Assembly (NCBI RefSeq): GCF_003672135.1
Contig: NC_039517.1
Span: forward strand, 4,030,001-4,094,000
Source: Ooceraea biroi
Lineage: Eukaryota > Arthropoda > Insecta > Hymenoptera > Formicidae
Reading direction: 5' to 3'
Length of the DNA: 64,000 nucleotides
Positions 33,658 through 45,300 of the stretch are shown one piece after another (within the stretch, counting starts at the first letter, position 1; every line of letters starts with the position of its first letter). Both the position numbers and the translations under genes were made by a program. The notes below the pieces were generated by a model. It was given only the letters and a program-made list of their open reading frames with translations, did no database searches and was not told the DNA's origin.

Positions 33658-36427
33658 TCAACTATTAATGCATTCCAATATTGGTGGAATATACTTTTTT
33701 ATGTGCAGCAATGTTGCACCAATAGGAGTTCCATTTTTTGAGACAGATACAACCAAGGGTCCCTGTAAAATAAAAACACATTAATGCTATCTTGCAGAAG
33801 CGAGATAAAATTTACATGTATATTGTACCTGACACATTTGTGGATTATGTATCCAACATTCATGCTTGGAACTTGCAGTTTGGAACAAGTTATTTCGTTG
33901 TGTCGGTACAGAGTTAAAAAAGTTTACTTCCAAATTGTCCAAATTACACATTGAAATCCTGATTATATTTAAATAAGGTTCCTGGAATAACGAGATTACA
34001 GCTTTGGCCGAGACATCGGCCTGTTTAAAATTTATCTCGAGAGACTTTGTCGAGAAGGCAATTAACTTATTTAAACGGCTTAGAGCAGGTGTTGGATCTC
34101 CTGTAACATGACACGCAAATTACAAATACAATTCGTGTTGGATTAATATAAAAATTAATGTACAATTGTTTATTAGTTACATAATTACTTTTGTAAATCG
34201 CGTCAGTGAGACGGAAGGGCTTGGTAATGGTTAACGCGTACATCGGAATTTGATTACGTTCCGTCCCCTTTAAAAAGGTATCTATTGCTGTAAATCAAGA
34301 AAATTATTATATTAGAAGACACATGTATACGTGAGAAATCGCACTTCTCGATTCTTTTCCATATCTTACATTTTCCTACTTCTTCAAATACTTTTGTGAC
34401 TGGTATATTTTTATTGATATATTTACTAAGATGCGTTGCATACAATCCGTACTTGCTATTCGTTCTTTCATAACTAGGACGGTGGCTGGAAGTCGAATAC
34501 GCCTGCACTAAATTTCGCAGATTTTTCTTACTCTTGTACTCTTTGATTTTTGGCACTTCGTTATGAATATCCGGATTACATTCTCTGAAACAATATGATC
34601 TCAATATTTAATTACATTCCTTTGGTTTTCGATTTTTAATAAAGGGTAAAGAAACAAGCGCCAGAGAAATCCTTACTTTGGCGGTACAGTTTGACACATG
34701 TCTAATATTGTTACCAAGAGCGCAGGATCATTTTGTAGCAATACAGCTAGCAGTTCGCTCTCGCATATCGCATCTGTTCTCAAGTAAGATTCCGGTGCAT
34801 CGACAGCGAGTATATAGCTTTCTTGCATCTTGAAACCATGCCCGGCATAATAAAATAGTCCTACATTGAAATAAAGTTAGTAACTGTACCATTTATTTAT
34901 AGCAGATCTAACGACGTACCGTAGACTCCTTCCGTTAAAACTCCACTGAATATTTTTGTTACATTCCTTATCTGTTCGAGCGACAAGTTCGCAAGGCAGA
35001 TCACTTTAAAACCTATCTCCTTTAACAGATTACCGATTTTGGCAGCATCATTCCTCGGTGTTTCTAAACGTTTGTGATTCTCATAATCATCGTTCGCAAT
35101 GATCAAAGCTATTTTCGCAATTGCCTTTTCACGAGGATGGACCATCTGTATCGATATAAATATGTACTGCTATCATAACAATTCAAGGTTTGACTTAAAT
35201 GTGATATTTCAAGATACTTCTTATAACCGTGAGTAATTGTACGATATCTGATCTTTACCATTACATGACTTCTTTGTGTAATCACTTCATTTACGTCGTT
35301 AGTTATGTAACAGTAATATTTCCCTTCGAATTTGGAGCTAAATTGTTTTATCTGAAATATTATTTCTTTGTTACGAAATACATTATTTCTGTGCTATCAA
35401 CATTACTACATATATATATACTCACATGTAATATACTAGACGTTTCTCCTTCCAACTTTGTATTATCTCTGAACCACTGGTAATGTGGTTCGGGATGGCT
35501 TTGAGCCAAACAACCAATTGTCAATTCTTCACCTTCTTTAATCTCTAAAAACGCAGGCGGTTGCTGCTGTATAACTACAGGTGTATGGGATACGTTTACA
35601 AAAACCGGTTTTGTCGCAGAGATCGTGTTTCCGTCATTGGTGACTTGTAAGAGTTTACACTTGTATTCCCCGGCTTGATCACAGCTGCAACCAATTGTAT
35701 GCCACAAATGATTGATCGATATGTCACACACTTTTCTTTAGACAACATTACCTATTTATAATGATATCAAGTTCATGACTTTGCTGTTCCTGCAGCTCAC
35801 TATCGTTATGACACCATCTGTAACTTGGCGATGGTATACCGATAGCTTTACAAGAAAGATTGAGATGTTCGCCGAGGGATATTTCTAAGGTGTCGCGTTC
35901 CATGCCATCAGATGGATGTTTGACGATCGTTAATGGCTCTGACAATGACATTATTCAATATCATGAATAAAAATAGGGAGGGATTTTCACGCACGGTTCA
36001 GTTATAGACAAAGAGAATATAGCAGCATGATTACCTGGATGATGTAAAACTGATAATACATCACCAAGTTCGCAATCTCTAAGCAAAGTACACAATATTC
36101 CAACTGTACACATTTTTACGTTTAGTTCGAACAGCAAGTTGTCTGCTGGTGTTTTTGCGACATCGATATTCTCTTGCAACGATTGTAGCCATGACTTCCT
36201 GTATGTGATAAACAAAAAAATGATTAAAAGCAAACGTTTAATTACGTTTTTACGACAATCGTTTAAACGTTTTCGTAATTATCACTTTACCACTCGTATC
36301 CAAGCTGTTCAGCTACGTAACACGCCAACACTTGCCAATTTGAGTTCTTATTTAATTCGTAAATCAATTCTTTATGTACTGTTGCTGGGATATGCTCCAG
36401 ATACATATCCTCATCGATGTTTGCCAT
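33658..36427 (-). CDS. MALT1: MALT1-type paracaspase
   Basis: Eleven minus-strand exons: 36427-36291, 36198-36035, 35938-35752, 35684-35426, 35351-35259, 35145-34920, 34860-34677, 34584-34370, 34287-34189, 34100-33829 and 33762-33658. All are GT-AG and in phase, giving 646 residues. Domain order matches MALT1: death domain (about 1-100); Ig1 (about 102-165, LNLSCKAIGIPSPSYRW); Ig2 (about 190-280, LTIGCLAQSHPEPHYQWF and EGKYYCYI); caspase-like domain (about 288-490, KIALIIANDDYENH); and a third Ig-like C-terminal region. The catalytic dyad is intact: His363 in YYAGHG and Cys411 in LDMC, spaced as in human MALT1, with the preceding Asp409 that fits arginine-directed specificity. MALT1 proteases work in NF-kB-type signalling with BCL10 and CARD-coiled-coil proteins; the insect role is inferred only. 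Start is the first ATG ahead of the death domain. Confidence 0.95.
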
Positions 36428-36821
36428 TTTTAATTAGGTTCAGTTGCTACTTTCGTACAATTAATGATTAAATTACTATCTTATAGATACGACTTTCCTG
36501 GAACCGTATGACAAACCTGATGCAAAGCTTTTTTATCCTTGATCAGAGGAGGAAATATGAGGAAAGTAACATCATTAACATACAAATACATGACACATTT
36601 TAGAGAAAAGTATGTTTATTCCAATTTCTTAAGATCTGACAAAAATCTAAGAGTGTTTCACAAAAGATTATAGAAAATAGAATATTTAGATATATCGTAT
36701 TTCATTATTTCGCTTTATTTTGCGCACATAAATACACAGAGGCCATTGAATGCAAATTTACATAGACGTCTTGCACATTTGATGAGCAGGATGAGACAAA
36801 CAGCGTCTGTAAACTATATGC
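36428..36821. other. 5' flank of the paracaspase gene
   Basis: AT-rich, with no further gene. It should contain the paracaspase promoter on the minus strand; no clear TATA box is seen. Confidence 0.5.
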
Positions 36822-38664
36822 TTAAGGGGAAGCTGGAGTTGCTAGTGAACTATTTTTTCACTATAGCGATGGTAATTGCAGTTTCGAAAATTCTCTTTAT
36901 TGCTTGTGCAGAATAAAAAATCCCTTTCCACAAATGAAGTATAGATAGAAAGAAAGTCCGCTCTACAGGACTTTATATTCAAAATGGAAAAAAGTTAGAA
37001 AAGATAAATGCAAGATTTAACTTTTTTCCATTTTGAATATAAAGTCCTGTAGAGCGGACTTTCTTTCTATCTATACTTCATTTGTGGAAAAGGATTTTTT
37101 ATTCTGCACAAGCAATAAAGAGAATTTTCGAAACTGCAATTACCATCGCTATAGTAAAAAAAATAGTTCACTAGCAACTCCAGGATCACCTTAAGGGGAA
37201 GCTGGAGTTGCTAGTGAACTATTTTTTTTACTATAGCGATGGTAATTTCAGTTTCGAAAATTCTCTTTATTGCTTGTGCAGAATAAAAAATCCTTTTCCA
37301 CAAATGAAGTATAGATAGAAAGAAAGTCCGCTCTACAGGACTTTATATTCAAAATGGAAAAAAGTTAGAAAAGACAAATGCAAGTTTTTAACTTTTTTCC
37401 ATTTTGAATATAAAGTCCTGTAGAGCGGACTTTCTTTCTATCTATACTTCATTTGTGGAAAAGGATTTTTTATTCTGCACAAGCAGTAAGAGAATTTTCG
37501 AAACTGCAATTACCATCGCTATAGTGAAAAAATAGTTCACTAGCAACTTCAGCTTCCCCTTAAGGTGATCCTGGAGTTGCTAGTGAACTATTTTTCACTA
37601 TAGCGATGGTAATTGCAGTTTCGAAAATTCTCTTACTGCTTGTGCAGAATAAAAAATCCTTTTCCACAAATGAAGTATAGATAGAAAGAAAGTCCGCTCT
37701 ACAGGACTTTATATTCAAAATGGAAAAAAGTTAGAAAAGACAAATGCAAGTTTTTAACTTTTTTCCATTTTGAATATAAAGTCCTGTAGAGCGGACTTTC
37801 TTTCTATCTATACTTCATTTGTGGAAAAGGATTTTTTATTCTGCACAAGCAGTAAGAGAATTTTCGAAACTGCAATTACCATCGCTATAGTGAAAAAATA
37901 GTTCACTAGCAACTTCAGCTTCCCCTTAAGGTGATCCTGGAGTTGCTAGTGAACTATTTTTCACTATAGCGATGGTAATTGCAGTTTCGAAAATTCTCTT
38001 ACTGCTTGTGCAGAATAAAAAATCCTTTTCCACAAATGAAGTATAGATAGAAACAAAGTCCGCTCTACAGGACTTTATATTCAAAATGGAAAAAAGTTAG
38101 AAAAGACAAATGCAAGTTTTTAACTTTTTTCCATTTTGAATATAAAGTCCTGTAGAGCGGACTTTCTTTCTATCTATACTTCATTCGTGGAAAAGGATTT
38201 TTTATTCTGCACAAGCAATAAAGAGAATTTTCGAAACTGCAATTACCATCGCTATAGTAAAAAATAGTTCACTAGCAACTCCAGCTTCCCCTTAAGGTGA
38301 TCCTGGAGTTGCTAGTGAACTATTTTTTTTACTATAGCGATGGTAATTGCAGTTTCGAAAATTCTCTTTATTGTTTGTGCAGAATAAAAAATCCTTTTCC
38401 ACAAATGAAGTATAGATAGAAACAAAGTCCGCTCTACAGGACTTTATATTCAAAATGGAAAAAAGTTAGAAAAGACAAATGCAAGTTTTTAACTTTTTTC
38501 CATTTTGAATATAAAGTCCTGTAGAGCGGACTTTCTTTCTATCTATACTTCATTTGTGGAAAAGGATTTTTTATTCTGCACAAGCAGTAAGAGAATTTTC
38601 GAAACTGCAATTACCATCGCTATAGTGAAAAAATAGTTCACTAGCAACTCTAGCTTCCCCTTAA
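36822..38664. repeat. Tandem array of five TTAA-sharing foldback elements
   Basis: Five near-palindromic units of 370-373 bp share single TTAAs: 36822-37194, 37191-37563, 37560-37929, 37926-38295 and 38292-38664. Each unit is a hairpin-like inverted repeat (arms about 170 bp, for example AGTTGCTAGTGAACTATTTT and complement) with a short asymmetric centre (AAAAGACAAATGCAAG) in the same orientation in all five. Two end types exist, TTAAGGGGAAGC and TTAAGGTGATCC. Units 3-5 have the second at left and the first at right, unit 1 the reverse, unit 2 the first at both. Probable piggyBac-type MITEs; no transposase. Confidence 0.9.
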
Positions 38665-39284
38665 GAATTACTTTCATGAATACGGAAATAGGTAAAATTT
38701 ATTGATACATTTTCTCATTTGCATCTGTATTTATTAATTTATACTAAAAATGTACAATTACAGTGTGTTTAGTTTATAATCACTTAATTATTAGGTTACT
38801 CTATTCGTTTTCCGCCATATTAAAAAACAAACAATTCACCGTAACTATTTCCCTAGATTATACGATTTTCGTTGCGGGTGCTGCCATACGGTGGACTGCG
38901 GTCACGCAGCCAATCAGCTCGCGCAGTTGTAGCTCCTGCGCGATACGTGCGGCGCGCTGCACTGCATGATCTTGCGTATCAGTATTCGCCTGTGCCATCG
39001 AGGGGGCATGTAGCGGATCGTGGGTTATATTGCGCGATTGTTGTCCGTGCGAGATTCCGCGAGCGGTGGTACGTCGTCCGTCGAGAGGACGAACGAGAGG
39101 CAAAAGGTTGCGGCCGCGAGAGGGGCAGAGTGCCGACGACGATAGTGGATTGGTGGCCGTGCTGCTGCTGGTGGCGGCGGCGGCAGCGGCGGCGGCAGCA
39201 GTGGTGATCGTCGTGGTGGTAGTAGTGGTGGTGAGTGCTCCGGGTTCCGCGAGTGTCCGCGAAAAACTAGTGCCGCGAGCCATC
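38665..39284 (+). other. CRTC promoter/5' UTR region with triplet repeats
   Basis: The sequence shifts from AT-rich to GC-rich toward the CRTC start. A run of GCG/GCA then GTGGTG-type triplets lies at about 39167-39236. The frame upstream of the CRTC ATG is open back to about 39030 but has no in-frame ATG there, so I treat it as 5' UTR. No TATA box is seen. Confidence 0.5.
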
Positions 39285-39398
39285 ATGGCGAACCCACGGA
39301 AGTTCAGTGAAAAGATCGCGCTGCTGAACCAGAAAGAGGCGCAGGACTCGGCGGCGTTCGAGGCGATCATGAAGGAGGTTCTGGACGTCACGAGCAGG
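39285..39398 (+). CDS. Crtc: CRTC exon 1: CREB-binding domain
   Basis: 38 codons ending phase 0 at donor AGG|GTAAGG. Arg/Lys residues in NPRKFSEKIA are the conserved contact surface for the CREB bZIP in this family. Confidence 0.95.
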
Positions 39399-42300
39399 GT
39401 AAGGAAATACCAGGAGGTCCTTGCCGTGGCGGAATCGTGTCGTGTCGCGCTATGACCCGTCGTGCACCTCCCTCGGCTCAGATGTTGGAACGTAAACAAC
39501 GAATGTTCCCCCTCCCGCCCTCCAGCCGTTCCTCGGACTTTGCAACCCCCTTTACCCGCCGTTCTCTCCATAATCCCTGTCTCATTTCTCGCGCGTAATT
39601 GTGTGCATATGCGTGTGCGTGTGAGAGCCGGGTTGCCCCGCGCGAACAAACGCGCGTGTACATACATGCGACCGCTGCAAGTGCATCGCGCGCGCGGCCA
39701 TGTATCGGCATGCGTGTATCGCGCGCGGTGCATATATGCGCTTCGATGCGTCGCGCGGTATTCATCGCGCGCGAGCGAGACGCATGTTGATGCGGACGCG
39801 GCGCGACCTAAGTGCATCCGCGCGCGCTGATGGTCAGGTCGTCGCCTGAGGTGGTATCGGAGTCGCGATTACGCGGCGAATTAACCTCTTGCTCGATATC
39901 TCGCGCGAACCAATTAATGCGCCGCGCGAGATTCATTTTTAACGCGCGAACGTTCGAACTGTTCTTCAACTAACAAGCTACATATCAGAGCTGACTTTTA
40001 ACGTTTTATTTTGAGAATTTTGCGTATTCGGACTCGGAGCGTGATACTCTCGAATGTCTCTCGGATCGTTCGCGAGAATTCGTTTCGTTGAAAAAATGAT
40101 GAAAAACGTCTTCTTGGAACGGTCCCGCTGGTGAGAACAATTTGACGTTCGATTTTACAGCACGCTCGATGCGCGGATAAACATACTCTTCTCCCAGCAG
40201 CATCGGTGGTCCTCGAGGTATTTTCAATGGGAGCATTGGCGAGGTTGGGTCGATGCATTTAGCGTCCTCGAGTGCACCTTTGCGTACCTCGCGTTAAAAC
40301 GGAAGAGCACCGGAACGGAGCGCTCTTTAATTGTGCCAAAAAGATACAAATATCGCGCGGGATCTGTCGACGTACTCGGGCAAGGGGAGAAATCTGCTTG
40401 AATGAAGAGACAAACTGGAATTTCTTATACATTTTGCGTGAAAATTCATATGATATTTCGATCTATTACCCGAGTCGAAATTTTGCGCCTACTTTAATGC
40501 TTTTAGCAGTCGTACGAACCTACTTTTAGGAAAATAGAACCTAGAACTCTTACATTGAAACTCAAACTCCTACAAACAGATGTTAAGATGCTATTTTGAC
40601 CTTGCAACGTTCGGCTACAATCTTGATCGTAACCTGCTTTGACGCTCTAGCGGCAAAAAAGAAGATTTCGGACATATTTTAGTGTTAAAGTAGTAGCTAA
40701 ATAGACGCTGAATAACGCCTCAAATGAAGAATTCGAGGTTCAATGTAGAACTAAAATTTCGACTCGGGATATTTCGATCTATTACCCGAGTCGACATTTT
40801 GCGCCTACTTTAATGCTTTTAGCAGTCGTACGAACCTACTTTTAGGAAAATAGAACCTAGAACTCTTACATTGAAACTCAAACTCCTACAAACAGATGTT
40901 AAGATGCTATTTTGACCTTGCAACGTTCGGCTACAATCTTGATCGCAACCTGCTTTGACGCTCTAGCGGCAAAAAATGAAATTTCGAACATATTTTAGTG
41001 TTAAAGTAGTAGCTAAATAGACGCTGAATAACGCCTCAAATGAAGAATTCGAGGTTCAATGTAGAACTAAAATTTCGACTCGGGATATTTCGATCTATTA
41101 CCCGAGTCGAAATTTTGCGCCTACTTTAATGCTTTTAGCAGTCGTACGAACCTACTTTTAGGAAAATAGAACCTAGAACTCTTACATTGAAACTCAAACT
41201 CCTACAAACAGATGTTAAGATGCTATTTTGACCCTGCAACGTTCGGCTACAATCTTGATCGCAACCTGCTTTGACGCTCTAGCGGCAAAAAATGAAATTT
41301 CGAACATATTTTAGTGTTAAAGTAGTAGCTAAATAGACGCTGAATAACGCCTCAAATGAAGAATTCTTGGTTCAATGTAGAACTAAAATTTCGACTCGGG
41401 ATATTTCGATCTATTACCCGAGTCGACATTTTGCGCCTACTTTAATGCTTTTAGCATTCGTACGAACCTACTTTTAGGAAAATAGAACCTAGAACTCTTA
41501 CATTGAAACTCAAACTCCTACAAACAGATGTTAAGATGCTATTTTGACCCTGCAACGTTCGGCTATAATCTTGATCGTAACCTGCTTTGACGCTCTAGCG
41601 GCAAAAAAGATTTCGGACATATTTTAGTGTTAAAGTAGTAGCTAAATAGACTCTGAATAACGCCTCAAATGAAGAATTCGAGGTTCAATGTAGAACTAAA
41701 ATTTCGACTCGGGATATTTCGATCTATTACCCGAGTCGACATTTTGCGCCTACTTTAATGCTTTTAGCATTCGTACGAACCTACTTTTAGGAAAATTGAA
41801 CCTAGAACTCTTACATTGAAACTCAAACTCCTACAAACAGATGTTAAGATGCTATTTTGACCCTGCAACATTCGGCTACAATCTTGATCGTAACCTGCTT
41901 TGACGCTCTAGCGGCAAAAAATGAAATTTCGAACATATTTTAGTGTTAAAGTAGTAGCTAAATAGACGCTGAATAACGCCTCAAATGAAGAATTCGAGGT
42001 TCAATGTAGAACTAAAATTTCGACTCGGGATATTTCGATCTATTACCCGAGTCGACATTTTGCGCCTACTTTAATGCTTTTAGCAGTCGTACGAACCTAC
42101 TTTTAGGAAAATAGAACCTAGAACTCTTACATTGAAACTCAAACTCCTACAAACAGATGTTAAGATGCTATTTTGACCCTGCAACATTCGGCTACAATCT
42201 TGATCGTAACCTGCTTTGACGCTCTAGCGGCAAAAAATGAAATTTCGAACATATTTTAGTGTTAAAGTAGTAGCTAAATAGACGCTGAATAACGCCTCAA

Positions 42301-45300
42301 ATGAAGAATTCGAGGTTCAATGTAGAACTAAAATTTCGACTCGGGATATTTCGATCTATTACCCGAGTCGACATTTTGCGCCTACTTTAATGCTTTTAGC
42401 AGTCGTACGAACCTACTTTTAGGAAAATAGAACCTAGAACTCTTACATTGAAACTCAAACTCCTACAAACAGATGTTAAGATGCTATTTTGACCCTGCAA
42501 CATTCGGCTACAATCTTGATCGCAACCTGCTTTGACGCTCTAGCGGCAAAAAATGAAATTTCGAACATATTTTAGTGTTAAAGTAGTAGCTAAATAGACG
42601 CTGAATAACGCCTCAAATGAAGAATTCGAGGTTCAATGTAGAACTAAAATTTCGACTCGGGATATTCCGATCTATTACCCGAGTCGACATTTTGCACCTA
42701 CTTTAATGCTTTTAGCAGTCGTACGAACCTACTTTTAGGAAAATAGAACCTAGAACTCTTACATTGAAACTCAAACTCCTACAAACAGATGTTAAGATGC
42801 TATTTTGACCCTGCAACGTTCGGCTATAATCTTGATCGTAACCTGCTTTGACGCTCTAGCGGCAAAAAAGATTTCGGACATATTTTAGTGTTAAAGTAGT
42901 AGCTAAATAGACGCTGAATAACGCCTCAAATGAAGAATTCGAGGTTCAATGTAGAACTAAAATTTCGACTCGGGATATTTCGATCTATTACCCGAGTCGA
43001 CATTTTGCGCCTACTTTAATGCTTTTAGCATTCGTACGAACCTACTTTTAGGAAAATAGAACCTAGAACTCTTACATTGAAACTCAAACTCCTACAAACA
43101 GATGTTAAGATGCTATTTTGACCCTGCAACATTCGGCTACAATCTTGATCGCAACCTGCTTTGACGCTCTAGCGGCAAAAAATGAAATTTCGGACATATT
43201 TTAGTGTTAAAGTAGTAGCTAAATAGACGCTGAATAACGCCTCAAATGAAGAATTCGAGGTTCAATGTAGAACTAAAATTTCGACTCGGGATATTTCGAT
43301 CTATTACCCGAGTCGAAATTTTGCGCCTACTTTAATGCTTTTAGCAGTCGTACGAACCTACTTTTAGGAAAATAGAACCTAGAACTCTTACATTGAAACT
43401 CAAACTCCTACAAACAGATGTTAAGATGCTATTTTGACCCTGCAACGTTCGGCTATAATCTTGATCGTAACCTGCTTTGACGCTCTAGCGGCAAAAAAGA
43501 TTTCGGACATATTTTAGTGTTAAAGTAGTAGCTAAATAGACTCTGAATAACGCCTCAAATGAAGAATTCGAGGTTCAATGTAGAACTAAAATTTCGACTC
43601 GGGATATTTCGATCTATTACCCGAGTCGACATTTTGCGCCTACTTTAATGCTTTTAGCATTCGTACGAACCTACTTTTAGGAAAATTGAACCTAGAACTC
43701 TTACATTGAAACTCAAACTCCTACAAACAGATGTTAAGATGCTATTTTGACCCTGCAACGTTCGGCTATAATCTTGATCGTAACCTGCTTTGACGCTCTA
43801 GCGGCAAAAAAGATTTCGGACATATTTTAGTGTTAAAGTAGTAGCTAAATAGACGCTGAATAACGCCTCAAATGAAGAATTCGAGGTTCAATGTAGAACT
43901 AAAATTTCGACTCGGGTATGCATGGATATTGAAATGGAAGCCTTTGAAATGACAATACATATGTTTATAAGTCTAGCTTTCGATTATCGATTGCCAAGAA
44001 ATTGTCAAGCGTCGTATTTTTAACTGTCAACTCGTGTCTCGTCCATCATTCCCGCGGCGAAATCAACTCCCGTTAGGTCTCGTAACGTCTGTATACAGAA
44101 CAGATTCGGCGCGCGGTGTCGAATTTGCCCGCTTGAAACGCTGATTGGAGTACCGTTCGAATCGGTAATCGGAGAATGGAATTTACTATGGAGATAAGAA
44201 CCTGTTTATCGGAACATGGTCCACGGAAAGGCCGATACCACGCCACGAGATGTAGAGTCGATCAGAGAGAACTCTGAAAGAGTAGCATAAAATTATGAGC
44301 ATAAAATCGCGTCGATCGTTAATGAAATCCTAATTTACATTGTTAAATTTTTCGTCACGACCACGAGTGAACGCAAAATGAATGAATCGTTATACGAGAA
44401 TGTAACGAGACGGGAGAAACTGAATTCTTGGCGTTTAATGATCCATTCAATTCTATCTGGCTCCGCGCTAAACCCTCGTGAAATCACGACCAGAAGCTAA
44501 TTTATCCGGTAAAAGTGAAAAGCGATTAATTTACTGTATCTGGTTTACAAAGGTTTGTAATCTACGGGTACTAAGTAGATGTTAAGGGTGTAAAGAGATC
44601 ATTTACGACCCTTGTATATTTTTGTCAATGGTGATTGTCAATGATGGACCTGCACAGGTGGCCTCGACGAGCAGCTCGGTGGGCGCCAGTCCCACGGGAT
44701 CCGGCGTACCGGAAACCCCGCTGTCCGTCAAGAGTGCCGGCGCCAGTCCACCGCAATCCAGTGGCAAACACCTGCACATTAACTTGGGGAATCAGTTTAG
44801 GGCGGGCGGCTCGCTGCCGAATGTTAACAACAATGTCAGTTGCGGCAACGACGCGAAAGAACACTCCTCGTCAAACACCGGCGCGATCCACTCGATCGAT
44901 CTGAAGGTCTGTACTGCACTCTTCGGTACGAAGTTACCCTTGTTGTTTATTGTTGTTGCTGTTCGCCCTGTTGCCTCTAGAATCCACCTGAAGCACCCCG
45001 TCCCCGTTTCACGGAGAAAAATTCTTCTAGATCGTTACGGTAATTTGTCTCGTACCGTTTTGGATATCCGCAAAAAACTTCGGATAATCAAACAACAGCA
45101 TCTTCCTCGTATTAATTCTCCGTTCTTTTAACATCGAAGACTACGATGCTTTGAATGACGTCGAATCAGAGTATCAAAAATTACATTGGCATGTTTAGTC
45201 GAAAATCGACGTCGGTCGATTTTCAATCGAACGCAATGTTCTTGAGTAGTCTCCGTTAAACAGCCGCACGGTTGACGATTCTTGATCATCGTTTCGAACT

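Noticed and set aside
38858..39817. 319-codon minus-strand frame over the CRTC first exon
   Set aside because: It overlaps the well-supported CRTC exon 1 in GC-rich DNA and contains Thr/Ala runs complementary to the triplet repeats.
40441..43916. CRISPR-like array
   Set aside because: Units are full-length satellite repeats without variable spacers, and the genome is eukaryotic.
44940..45131. Read-through extension of CRTC exon 2
   Set aside because: The frame stays open past 44906, but the downstream exon at 57199 continues the conserved CRTC sequence in phase, and the extension has no CRTC similarity.
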